Translations under genes and position numbers: made by a program | Origin: Sphagnum magellanicum | Taxonomy: Eukaryota > Streptophyta > Sphagnopsida > Sphagnales > Sphagnaceae | Direction: 5' to 3' | DNA length: 64,000 nt | Assembly: GCA_021904315.1 (NCBI GenBank) | Contig: CM038922.1 | Coordinates: forward strand, 17,707,347-17,771,346 | Shown here: positions 15,321 through 26,902 of the stretch, piece by piece | How positions within the stretch are numbered: the stretch's first letter is position 1 | Layout of the letters: each line of letters starts with the position of its first letter | Notes under the pieces: generated by a model | What the model was told of the DNA's origin: nothing | The model's input: the letters and a program-made list of their open reading frames with translations, nothing else | Databases searched by the model: none

Positions 15321-18300
15321 GTTCTGTATCACCACTACTACTACTGCATACTAGGATCTCTAATTCCTACCATTGTTTCCAATGGTAAAAACTAGAGATG
15401 TGCGCATATGGTCATGCAAAGCCCTAGTTTGCCCTTGTTCTAATTCTACCAAAGTTTCAAACAGTAAATCCAAATTTTCTCCGAACATTTTTTTTGAGAA
15501 CTTGAGAATTTTTTTAATTTAAAGAAAAACTATTAGATCTTTTGCACCCATAAGCACGTTGTCCATGTAACTGAATTTGGACATGACTAAAATATTTAAT
15601 TAAAATAGATGGGGTAAATGGGGTCCATATGTTTATATGCATAAGAAAGTGCATAAATATTGAATGTTTTAAAAATCATCCCAATTAAGTATTACTACTA
15701 TTTACAATTGCCACTAATTATGTCTTATGATCAATATAAAAACCATCAATTATCTTTGATTATGTTATTTGCTTTTGGTTTCATTCAATAATAAAATATT
15801 ATGGAGATGTTAATAGTAGTAAACATGGTTAATGTGCTTAAATTTTTAGTTTGGGGGAAGAATGAAATAACCGAATTAGTAAAGCAATGGCATTTTGGGA
15901 TGGAGGCAATTGCTTCAAATAGATTAAAGCTTTACTTGGAATCAATGTATGAAAGAATATTTGATTTGGGTTCCTTGAAATAACTTTAATAAGAAAATAA
16001 AAATAAATGTGTTTAATTAAGACCTTTTGGATGGTGTTTTTTCTTTTGTTCTAAATAAGCAAAAAGGTTAGAATGTGTGTGTATTGGTTGGAGAAGGTGT
16101 ATTCATTGTCTATGTTAAGTATTATAATCAAAGCTTCGTAAATTTAAATCATTTTGAAATGTTAAATGATTCGAGCAGGTTTTGAAACCTTTTTCATATT
16201 ATGGTTGTAAGGTTATACTTAAGAAAAAAATGCATAGGAGTTTAACATTGGTTTTGTAAGGTTAATTTGAAATATGAAAATTTGGATAAAGAATTGTAAG
16301 GTCCAATAATGAATTAACAAACATATCAAAAGCTTTTGATGTGATCAAAATGTGCTTGAAAAACAATCATGCATGAAAAACATGAGGTTATCCTATAAGA
16401 AAAAGGTTTATTATCAAACCTTTTTTCTATGTAAAATGTTGTTGTGCCAATGACATTGTAGAGGGACAAAGTTGTAGTGATAGGGATAATGAAGAGGAAC
16501 AAGTTGATGGGTGATTTTCACCAAGTTGTTTTAACAGGTTAGAGAATACTTTTTGAATTGTGTAAATTACTATTTTGAAAACATTATTTTGACATTAGTG
16601 AACAAGATTTCTTCAACCCAATGAAAGCCCAAAATATATAAAGGAAAAAATTGCACAATGTTTTATGCCTTTGGAAGTAATCAATTTTTGAATGTTGATT
16701 ACCCCAATATTTTAGAATATGTTATAGTAATTTTGAAACTTCCATATTGCATAAGGTTTCACATAACAATGCTTATCAAATTACTAAAAATGATTTTGTT
16801 TATTAAATTAAAGCAAGGTTAAATGGTATAATCAAAAACATCACATTATTAATTTTTAAGATCATTTTTATTTCAAGATTCATTTTGATTAATTTTTGGA
16901 TATTTTTATATGAAGCATATCATTTTATTTTTTATGGCCCATCTTAACCAAAAGTTCTACTTCGTTAAATATTATGTATAATTTCTTATATGAAGTTATA
17001 AGAATGGACATTAAAATTATTTTAAAAGCGTTAATGACCTTTAATTTCATGTTTAAAAAGATGCATATGACATATATGTTTAGGGAAACATTCAATAATG
17101 TGTATATTAGATTTTTGGATTATAATTGAACTTGAGGAGGAAAAACATTCTTTCAAAAGTCACATGAATAAAAATTCATTTCTTTCATTTCTTTCATTCA
17201 TCTTTGATTCTTGTTTGTGGGACTTATGAAAGTAATACATGTTTCCAATGATTATTGATTTTTAAAAAAGCCTTGGGTATTTTTTAAGTCCATGAAAAAT
17301 ATGACATTCAGTGAGTTTTTGACTTTCAAAAACATAATCACTTTGACCTGATTTTGCTTAAAATTTCAAAAGAGGATTTTACAATTATTATTATTATTTT
17401 ATAAATAATCAAAACCTTTGATGAAATGGATATTACACTAAGAAAAAAAACTCAAAATCAATTTTCTTAGTGTGGATGAAAAAAATAAAAATAAAAATTA
17501 ATAATATCCTCTTATTGTGTTTTCACCCTTTTTTTTTAATACAAATTTAACAAAATAAATGTATGTAGATTATTAAACATATTATTATTATCATACCATT
17601 ATTATTTATCATAAGTAATCCATTGTTTTCAAAATATTAACACGATGTTCAATGCAATGTAAAGTTTTTAAATCATAAATTAATGGTTTTCTTCAAAAGC
17701 GATGACATTAATCAAAACAAACATATTTTTAATTGCCTAGGGAAAAAAATGAAAAAATGTTATTTTAAAAAACATCTATGTTGCATGTAAATATATCAAA
17801 ACTAATAAAAAAATTTTTTTTGAATAAATGGTTCAAGCAATGAAACATTATTGATTTTCATTTGTTGTTTTTCCTTTTTTTTATTTACAAGATCCCTATT
17901 TCAATGTCATTAACATTATAAATTTTAAAAAATTTGGTTTAAAATAATGATGTATGTTTTAATATGACTTTTAATAATTACCTTTATGAATGTATAATTA
18001 TAAATAAAGGTTTTCTAAATTGTTCAAATATATAACAAAATGTGCAATTGTAATGGCCCAACTTTTGTTTTATCTATGTGAGTTATTTCATTTGTTATCA
18101 CATGCATGAAAACTAGAAAAAAAACAAGAATTAAGCACAAGACACAATTAGGAAAACAAATCATAAGAAATATAAACCAAAGTTTAAATCAAGACTAGAA
18201 ACATAGAAACACAAGGTATGCATATTCTATAAGTATGTGCAAATTTGCACGTTCTTAAAAAAACATAATAAAAACTTAAACATAAGCAACAAATGAACTT

Positions 18301-18660
18301 AGATGGTTACAAATTATATTTGTATAATTATTTATTTTTCAATACGTTTATTTTATTTTTGTAATGCAACAATTTGTTTTCTCATTGTGTGCATATTTTT
18401 ATTTACGTCATTGAACATTTCAAAATTAAATTTTCAAAGTTGAGAGCTTTGATTTTACATTTGCAAATGTTATTATCTTATATTTGAATATATGAAATTT
18501 CAATTAATAACCAAAGGTTAATCATATTTTATGTATGGTTTTTTAAATTACAAAGGATAATGACATATATTATAAAAATATAAAAAATAATAGGTGTATC
18601 ATTTCAAATTTTATGGCTTTCCACCTAGTCATGAAACCTCTTTCTCCTTTTGTTTAATGT
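15321..18660. other. AT-rich gene-free stretch
   Basis: I see no supportable gene. Composition is strongly AT-rich, frames are short, and long A or T runs are common. Nothing matches a transposase or polymerase by eye. It may be old, decayed transposon DNA. Confidence 0.6.
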
Positions 18661-18664
18661 GATT

Positions 18665-19110
18665 TACAAACCTTTTGATCGATCCCGATCATGGTCTGTA
18701 CAAATTAATTAGTGTTCATGAAATATCCACCCTCAATCTAAAAAATATATCATCTTGTAGTCGTCTTTTTGAAAATTTCAAAACTAACATTCTTATTTAT
18801 AAAAAAAATAGGATTTAATCGCGATTTTTTTTTTAAAGTAATGTTTTGATTTATGGCCTTATAAACCTTTTGATGCATCTCGATCATGGTGTGTATGAAT
18901 CAATTAACATTCATGAAATTAGGGTTCCATCATTATTTTCCTTTTGTAATAATCTTTTGATGGTTTTAAAAAGTGTGGGTTAATAATTTTTGGAAAAAAA
19001 TTTTATGGCCTTGTAAACTTTTTGATCGATTTCAACCATGGTCCATACAAGTCAATTACTGTTCACAAGCTGTCCACCTTCAATTTGAAAAATATATATT
19101 GGGAAAGGAA
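18665..19110. repeat. Three degenerate copies of a ~170-195 bp repeat
   Basis: The block ccttttgatcgat..c..gatcatggt..gta.aa.tcaatta..gttca recurs at about 18671, 18867 and 19016. The first and third copies share a following tccacc.tcaat motif. No coding content is visible. Confidence 0.7.
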
Positions 19111-19862
19111 TTGGGATAACGTTTAGTGTAACTAAGAAAAAATAGTACAAATAGAAAACATGCAATATGAATAAATTTTTGTCATTTAGATGCTTGACAA
19201 ATAATCTTATTTTCTTTTTAAAGTTGAAAATTTCATTCTTTAGGTGAATAAAACTTACTTTCACACTGTTTCTATGATCCAATCATACCTTTCCATGTAC
19301 ACATGACCTTTAGATCAAATAATAAGCAAATGGACATCTTTTGTACATGAAAAAAATATATATATAACCTTTTTTTTTCATTATTAACCTATAACTAAAC
19401 TTGCCACTATGTTTTTAAATTGAATAAAAAAATCCTTACATTCAATACCAACGAATTCATGTTTACTATGTTTTCATAATAAAAAATAAATGAAAGAAAA
19501 AATCAACATTTTAGTGAAAATGATATTACAAATGTTAGTATATTAGAATTGAATAAATTTTTAAAAAATATATATGAATGCGAACTTATTATAAATCTAC
19601 CTTTTATTGTTATTAATTCGTACACTTTTAGGGAAAAATAACAACATCGCTGACATTAAAACACTTAAAAATGAACGGGTATATCATTTTGAAACTTTCA
19701 AATTTTATAATAATTAACCTTTAATGCTCTTATCTATTCGCCCCCTAAAATTTCATACCCCCTATATTTTGCGAATGGTGATAGATTAGAGAAATATTTT
19801 CACATCATTGGATTCATAACCCTCGAAAATGTGTGGGGGGTGGTTGGTAATTTCAAAACGTA
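19111..19862. other. AT-rich intergenic DNA
   Basis: No gene or structured element recognised. Confidence 0.5.
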
Positions 19863-19947
19863 CGAAAAAAAACCTAAATTTGGGGGAACATCCTAAAAAA
19901 ACCTAAATTTGGGGGAACACCCTAAAAAAACCTAAATTTGGGGGAAA
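19863..19947. repeat. 30 bp tandem repeat, three copies
   Basis: The unit aacctaaatttgggggaaca plus cctaaaaaa is repeated three times with almost no divergence, so the amplification is young. Confidence 0.88.
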
Positions 19948-19954
19948 ATTTTAA

Positions 19955-20600
19955 TTCAGCTAAAAAATAGTGTTCACGGGGCCTCCTCTAATAACCTCAA
20001 AAATTATACATGTAACCGAGCTCCTCTGAAATCGATTTCTAAAATTATTCCTCCCAAAAAACATTATCTAACAAAATTAGCTAAAAAACACTATTCCGGG
20101 AGCTTCATTTCTCAACATAAAAAATCATATATGCGAGTGAATTCAGATCAAAATAAATTTCTAAATTTATTTTTTACGATTGATAACCATTGTCAATGCA
20201 AGTGTAATAGTCACAAACTACACAAACATGTGAAACATTTTCAAACATAAAAAAACTCATTAATTCATTTCCTCTAAATATGTTATTAAATAGACGATTC
20301 AATAGGCCTGCCTCAAGTTCACTAAAATTCAAGGAATCCATTTCACTTGAGCATCGATTCAGTGCGATTAAATTACATGCATTGAGGTCAGGAGAATAGA
20401 GCTCGCCAACAAGTTCGGTGACCAATCAGCCGACTGAATTATCGACGAACATCGAGTAAAACCCGACCTTCACAAACATTGCCTAACCAACCAGTTAAAA
20501 AATAATGTTCATGGGCCTCCTCTAATAACCTCAAAAATTATGCATGTATTTAAGCTCCTGTTAAAACGAATTTGTAAAATTATTCATTATAAATTTTTCT
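19955..20600. repeat. Dispersed ~100 bp block repeated 2-3 times
   Basis: The block agctaaaaaatagtgttca, then ggcctcctctaataacctc and aaaaattat, at 19957-20060 recurs with about 80-85% identity at 20490-20585. A more diverged version sits at 20078-20150. The intervening DNA shows no gene. Confidence 0.7.
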
Positions 20601-21063
20601 TTCCGACAACCGTTATAACTAACCAGTAAATCCAATAACATAACTCTGAAATTAAGAACAAACCAAGAATCACATGCGCACGAGCATTCACGAGCATTTT
20701 CAATTATTTAAAAAAAATTCGTGAAAGGCATTCACATGGCATTTATAAGCATTTATGGGCATCAACCTGGATTGCAAAATCTTTTGCATGACTCCTGCAT
20801 CCTATTCCTTTTGCCCCAACATAGAGCATGCCTGTTTATGAGCAAATCCTGACAACATTTATGTTGGTATTTTTGGAAATAATCCAACGACCAAAAACGT
20901 TGAATATAAGATTTACATCGTGCTAGAGATAACATTGTAATCAAAATGAACGATCTCATGCAAAATATTTTCTACCAACCGAAGTTGGAAGAAAATGTGC
21001 ATGAGATTTTTTGCTTGTCCTTCATAATGACAAAATCTCATGTTAAAAGAGGTAAATAAGCTC

Positions 21064-21995
21064 TGAGAATCTTATGATCCAAACATATCGTTACAAGTGG
21101 GCCAAAATTTTTTGCCTTAAATGAAACAGGCTTTAAGGTAACTCAATGCAATATAAAAGATTGCATATGGTGGTCGACTCATTGAATTATTCACGTAAAG
21201 GTTATTTTGACAAGTAGTTGATATATACTTGAATCACACAGCCCTTGTTCTCTTTGTGCACAATTCAGAAGCTCGTTCATTTAGAAAGGTGCGTAAATGG
21301 TTTTTTTTGTTATCGTCAATCCTTTTGATGGCATTGCATTAATCATCGATTGTTGTTGGTTTTTATCGGCGTTTATGATCTTGCAAGAGGCATTAATTTT
21401 ATGTCCATTTGTTTCAAAATATTTTTAGTCTCATAATCGTATTTTTTGCAGATGATAAAACCCGAAGTTACCAATGTGATGGACATGCCCTCGCATGTTC
21501 GATCTAACATCCTCAAGTTTTTATGGGCCGGGGAATACAATGCATGGGAATATAACGATAATGGTCGCGTTTTAATCGTTGACTTACATAAGTTGCTTAC
21601 CCCTGTCATTGATGCGGACGAAAAACAAATGACCGACATTTTGGCCCATGTTCACCTTAGGGTGATTGACCATCTCGTCATCCATGCATACTTAGAATCC
21701 TGCACAAGAGATCGCTATAGCGGACGTTCCATGACATTGTATCACCCCATAAACGTAGAATGGTTCCTAGAACTTGATAATCTAGTCCGCAATCCACCTC
21801 CGAACATGCTTATGATTGTTAAAACGCATGGTGACGACATTGATGATGAGAACGAATAGATTTGTCATCATACTAGTAATTGTTCATTTTTGTCAGCATT
21901 ATGAAAAAAATGCTTTTGATAGTTTTAAATGCGATGTGAATACTTGATGTAAAAGCAATGAAAGCTCAAAAGATGCTAATTGTTCATTGTTGCAA
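21064..21995 (+). repeat. Copy 1 of a ~0.93 kb tandem segmental duplication
   Basis: This segment and 22510-23430 align from about 390 bp upstream of the small gene to about 130 bp past its stop. The match covers the presumed promoter, the first exon, a 5' UTR intron and the coding region. The start codons are 1447 bp apart. Confidence 0.9.
21452..21859 (+). CDS. Small protein of unknown family, tandem copy 1 (135 aa)
   Basis: I do not recognise this family. The ATG at 21452 follows directly on a strong acceptor (ttttttgcag), and a donor (aaag|gtgcgt, intron from 21289) is conserved in the sister copy, so a 5' UTR intron 21289-21451 is likely. The protein is 135 aa, soluble, without signal peptide or membrane segment. 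It opens with a short proline/helix stretch (MDMPSHVRSNILKFL) that faintly recalls an F-box start. A central hydrophobic and acidic region follows (LIVDLHKLL, ADEKQMTDILAHV), then a conserved CTRDRY and MTLYHPINVEWF segment, and an acidic tail GDDIDDENE. A TATA-like atataaaa lies near 21141. It could be a genuine lineage-specific gene or a domesticated element fragment. The tandem conservation of coding sequence plus intron borders argues for a real gene. Confidence 0.6.
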   Translation: MIKPEVTNVMDMPSHVRSNILKFLWAGEYNAWEYNDNGRVLIVDLHKLLTPVIDADEKQMTDILAHVHLRVIDHLVIHAYLESCTRDRYSGRSMTLYHPINVEWFLELDNLVRNPPPNMLMIVKTHGDDIDDENE

Positions 21996-22343
21996 GTAGC
22001 ATGAAAAAAAATATTTCTGATGGCTTCAAAGTTAATGTTTTTTTTTCCCTTTCTTCATTTGACATGTGGAAGGGCTAACTTTTATAAATTATTTTTTAAT
22101 GTTTAAGGGGGCAAGGTGACTTGTTTTAGGGGTTTAATTTGATTGTTCACGAAAAAGGGGTGCGCCTTTATTTATTTATTTTGATTTCTTTTACTGTTAA
22201 ACGAGAGGGGTGAAGGTTAATGTTTTTCTTTCTCCTTCACTTGACATGTGCAAGGAGCAAGGAAGAGGGGAGGGGGTTTTTTAATTTTTTAAAAACTTTT
22301 TTTCCATTATTTGCCAATTTATTTGTTTTTTTAACCTTTTTTT

Positions 22344-22478
22344 CATTGTTTAACTTCTATTTGTCAACCTTTTTTTTAAAAAAAAAACTTTTTTTTCATT
22401 GTTTAACTTCTATTTGTCAACCTTTTTTTTTTAAAAAAAACTTTTTTTTCATTGTTTAACTTCTGTTTGCCAACTTGT
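22344..22478. repeat. 53 bp tandem repeat, about 2.5-3 copies
   Basis: The unit cattgtttaacttctatttg followed by tcaacc and T/A homopolymers begins at 22344, 22397 and 22450. It lies between the two unknown genes. Confidence 0.88.
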
Positions 22479-22509
22479 TTTTTGTCGACATTCTCACGTT
22501 TTTTGAATG

Positions 22510-23430
22510 CCATCTTGTGATCTTATGATCTCGAACGTATCGTTACATGTGGGACAAGATTTCTTGCCTTAAATGAAACAGGTTTCATGGTAACTCAATG
22601 TAATATGAAAGATTGCAAAGGGTGGTCGACTCATTGAATCATTCACGCAAAGGTTATTTTGGTAGGTAGTTGATATATACTTGAATCGCATAGCCCTCGT
22701 TCCTTTTGTGCACAATTCACGAGCTTGTTTCTCTAGAAAGGTGTGTTATTGGTTTTTTGTTATCACTAATCATTTTGATGGCAGTGCATTGATCATTGAT
22801 TGTTGTTGGTTTCTATCAACGTTTATCTTGTAAGAGGCGTCGATTTTGTGTTTATTTGTTTTGAAATATTCTAAGTCTCACAATCATATTTTTTATAGAT
22901 GGGAAAATTCGAAGTTACAAACTTGATGGACATGCCCTCGCATGTTCGATTTCACATCCTTAGGATTTTAAGCTCCGGGGAAGACAAGGCATGGGAATAT
23001 AACGAGAATAATCGCATTTTGATCATTGACTTACATAAGTTGCTTGCCCTTGTACGACGAAAAGCAAATGTTCGACATTCTTGCCCATGTTCACTTGGGT
23101 GTGGTAGACATGTCGTCATCCATGCATACTTGGAATCCTGCACAAAAGATCGCTATGCCGAACGTTCCATGACATTGTATCACCCCATAAACGTAGAATG
23201 GTTCCCCGAACTTGATAGTCTGGTACGTAATCCACCTCCGAACGTGCTCGTGACTGTGAAATCACATGGTGACGTTGACGACAACAACGAATAGATTTGT
23301 CATCGTAATGATAATTGTTTATTTTTGCCGACATTGTGAAAAAAATGCTTGTGATAGTTTTGTAGTTAATCTTTTTGCCTAGGATTAAGTGCGATGGAAA
23401 TACTCGATCGCAAAACGATAACATTGAGCT
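22510..23430 (+). repeat. Copy 2 of the ~0.93 kb tandem segmental duplication
   Basis: Partner of 21064-21995. The block starting with cttatgatc and the later string ggtggtcgactcattgaat are shared. Homology continues past the stop codon into a block with tgatagttttg and a related aatactcgat string. Confidence 0.9.
22899..23294 (+). CDS. Small protein of unknown family, tandem copy 2 (131 aa, internally frameshifted)
   Basis: Paralogue of the 21452 gene, with ATG at 22899 directly after a ttttttatag acceptor and a matching donor at 22741 (aaag|gtgtgt). N- and C-terminal thirds align closely with copy 1 (MDMPSHVR, YLESCT.DRY, SMTLYHPINVEWF, VRNPPPN). The middle does not: relative to copy 1 there is an 8 nt deletion at about 23060 and a 1 nt deletion at about 23100. 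Together these remove 9 nt, so about 19 residues between LHKLL and VVIHAY are read in another frame. The downstream frame is regained and the ORF stays open to an acidic end (GDVDDNNE). Either the middle tolerates any sequence or this copy is on its way to becoming a pseudogene. Confidence 0.5.
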   Translation: MGKFEVTNLMDMPSHVRFHILRILSSGEDKAWEYNENNRILIIDLHKLLALVRRKANVRHSCPCSLGCGRHVVIHAYLESCTKDRYAERSMTLYHPINVEWFPELDSLVRNPPPNVLVTVKSHGDVDDNNE

Positions 23431-26254
23431 TCAAAAAACAAAAAATTACAAATCTGCAAATGCAAATATAAACCCGTGTCAATATTTCGGCATCCCAGCT
23501 TACGAACCTGGCTAGTTTTCAAGATCTTAGGGTCATAATATGTTAAAACCATCCGTTGCAATTACGATGAACAAGTCTTCTATTTGTGAATGTTAATGGG
23601 CTTTTTTCAAATCTTTTTGTCATGCATCAGAAATTACGAAAATAGTATTGTGCCCAACTCTAAAAGACTGTTTGAGGAACACTTTACCGAAAGGCCTACA
23701 AGCCAAATCCAAGAATCAATAATTTTTTCAATGCACAGTTATGAAATGTAAACACATTTTGTTTCTCAGACAGAACTAAATGTAAAATATTTCAAATGAC
23801 AACTATCTATGTACAACAAATGTCAAATGTCAAAAATATGTTTTCAAAAATTATTAAAAATTATTGATGAAAAAATCAAAAATAAAAAAACAAAAATATC
23901 CAAAAAATTAAAATTTTAATAATAGTAAAAAAAAAGAATGGTGAATCTTTTGCTAGTTGTCATGATGATTGAATGAGAGATAAAACTTTAAAAGTTCATT
24001 TCATTGTTTATGGCAACAAAAAAAATTTAAGAAAAAAGTTATAAATATTGTTGTAAAAATAATGACAAAGAAGAAAATAAATTGGGCATGGTTTCGTCAT
24101 AAAATTAACACAAATAACAAGTTGAAAGGTCTTTTTGGATGGAAAAATGCACGATTTGGTTTAATTATAACCTAACCAATGTATATTTTGATATAAAAAG
24201 AAGTTATTTAAACAACTTTTTAAAAAAAATTCTCAACTTTATAGTACAAATGTAAACATTTTGTACCAACCCGTAAACAAATAACTATTGAAATATTTTG
24301 TACTTTGCTTATTCAATGCAGACAAATTACAAATTATAATGATATCAATTATATCATTGAACTTGTATTAAAAAAAAACCTTGAAATTATATTAAAGTAC
24401 AAATTATAATTTTCATTTTAATTTTTAATTTTTTGCAATCATATTGATGTACACAAGTTGTAACTCCTAAATCTTTTAATTTTATCAAATCTCATATTAC
24501 TAATCATGTGAAAACAAAAAAAAACATTTCGAAATTACAGTTTGTTGTTTTATTAGCAATGGTAACAAATCGTAAAAAATTGAAACATGGTTCAAGGGGT
24601 GAATTATGACATTTGATAACCAAAAGTAATTGCCCATAATAATAACAAATGCATATAATGGATATGTGGAATAATAAATGCCCTATTCAATGAAATTGAT
24701 TTGGAGATTTTTTTTTCAAATTTAACATCTCAAAATGGGTCATTCTTGTGTATTTTAAATTTTTCACAAAATGGAAAATTTTCATTTGAAAGTAAATAAA
24801 TTTGTGAAACGAATGTGATTTATTGAAAGTCTTTTTATTTTCATATGAAAAAAAAGGATGACAAATGGAAAACAACCTTTTGAACATGTTATAATTGGTT
24901 TGATTATAAATTAACGATTTTTGAAATTATAAGTGCATTAATTGTGTTGTAATTTTTAATGAGTAACACATTTCATGAACATATAAATGATTTTCTAGTT
25001 TCGAAAAATCAATATGTTGATTTTCGCAAAATAATTGAAAAATATGAAAATTATGTACAAATTAATTTGGGAGACCATTTGATTATGAATTATGTTTTAT
25101 CGAAATTATCTATTAATTAATTTCATGAGGATGAAATGGAATAACATTACATCAATTCTATTCACAAAATTTATATGAACCTTAGTCAAGTTCAAATCAT
25201 TATACATAGGTTAATCCAATAGTTCACTGAATACATTAAATGTTTTATTGTGTTAAATATTTTTTTAATTTAATGATTCATTAAACATTTGTCCAATTTC
25301 ATGGTCCCTTTGATTAATTATATATTAATGAGCACTTGTGCCTTTGGTTCAAGTATGTCAAAAATGATATTATGAAAAGACAAATATGATGGTCAGTGGG
25401 AATATTCCCATGTGATATGAATTAATCACATTGGCATATCAAAGGTTTTCATTCATAACCTTAGCAAAAGTATAGCAGTTTAATTCAAGATTTGATCATT
25501 GGATTAACAATATTCTTGTTTCGATTATTTTTATTATGTCACGAAACAATTGATTTCAAATTTGAATGATTAACACTCAACATTGGTAGGTCTCCAATAA
25601 AATATAATAATGTTTAAAAAATAAAAAATTGCATTTAAACAAAAACATGATTAGGTGATTCAAAAATGGCATTTGAAAAATCCAAATTTTATATTAGTTA
25701 AAAAGCTATCACACTGTGACATTTTAAAACCCGCTTTGTGATTGTTAATAAAAATTCAAAATTTCTTTAAATGATTAATTGATGTAAGAGTCATGAAAGA
25801 TTATTGTCAAATAATATTGAATGAAACATTGTCTACAAAATATAATTGTTTAACTTATGATTACTAAGGAAAGTATAAAATTGATTAAATGATTGCTTGA
25901 AGGATTTGGTGTCAAACCTTGCTTGAACCTTAAACCCTAAAACCTAAACTCAATAACATAACTCAATGTTATTGAGTGTAACATTGTTTGTAATGCAATT
26001 CCTTCATTTGTGATTGTTGAAAAGAATGTAATATTATTTAATAAATTTGTTGTCAAAATTTGTTGTTTACAAAAAAGAATTGTTGAATGTTTCATAATGC
26101 AATTATTTGTGTTTTTGAAAAACATTCAAATTAATATTCACGTTTCATCGAGGTGCATGTTATTAGGTAGAAAAATGAGGTATTTATTACACAAAACCTT
26201 ATAAAAAAGGTGGGTAGGTGAGAATGAGAAGGAAGGTTTGAAAAACATACATAA
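23431..26254. other. AT-rich gene-free stretch
   Basis: No supportable gene. The sequence is long AT-rich DNA with homopolymer runs. One telomere-like fragment (ccttaaaccctaaaacc) lies at 25928-25945. Confidence 0.6.
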
Positions 26255-26515
26255 ATTGGCAATGAATGCACATTTATGAAAATTTCGAATGAAAAACATT
26301 TACACAAATTTTGGATGAATATACATTTATGCGAATCTTGGATGAAATTTTTAAAATGTAATTTCTGGATGAATATACATTTATGTGAATTTTGGATGAA
26401 ATGTTTTTAATGCAAATTCTAGATGAATATACATTTATGCAAATTTTGGATGAAATTTTTTTTAATGCAAATTCCAGACGAATATACATTTATGGAATTT
26501 TTGAACGAAAAACAT
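26255..26515. repeat. 54 bp tandem repeat, 4-5 copies, upstream of SRRM1
   Basis: The unit gatgaatatacatttatg followed by a variable gaattttggatgaaa segment begins at 26314, 26368, 26422 and 26477, with a diverged copy before. It lies about 0.4-0.65 kb upstream of the SRRM1 start codon. Confidence 0.9.
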
Positions 26516-26591
26516 CGACATAGAGATATTATGAATGTGGGCAAGGAGGAGGGAGAGACAACAATAAACAGATGAAATGCATCCCCACTAA

Positions 26592-26706
26592 GAGTATCCT
26601 CATCCACGAAGAAGTGAGTATTTCTCATCCACGAAGCAAACAGTAGTTTGGAACAATAAACGGACGAGACGCATCCACGAAGAGTAATTCTCATCCATGA
26701 AGGGAA
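26592..26706. repeat. Cluster of CATCCACGAAG motifs in the SRRM1 promoter region
   Basis: The motif ctcatccacgaag occurs at about 26600 and 26627, with variants near 26670 and 26691. It sits 200-300 bp upstream of the ATG. It may be a degenerate tandem repeat or a set of binding sites; the sequence alone cannot say. Confidence 0.5.
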
Positions 26707-26902
26707 CAGTTTGGTATTCATAATCCGAAGAGCGTGGAGCTTTGTGTTTCTCGCTGCGGCGCTCCGTCGTTCTTCTCTCTCTTTTGCGCGCGCGCTCTCT
26801 CTCTTCCTCTTCTGTCTCCCTCTCCCTTCCTCTCGTGCTCTCTGTGTGCGCGAGCTCTCGCGTCGTCCGCGTTGTTTCATTTTCAAGGAACACACATCCA
26901 CA

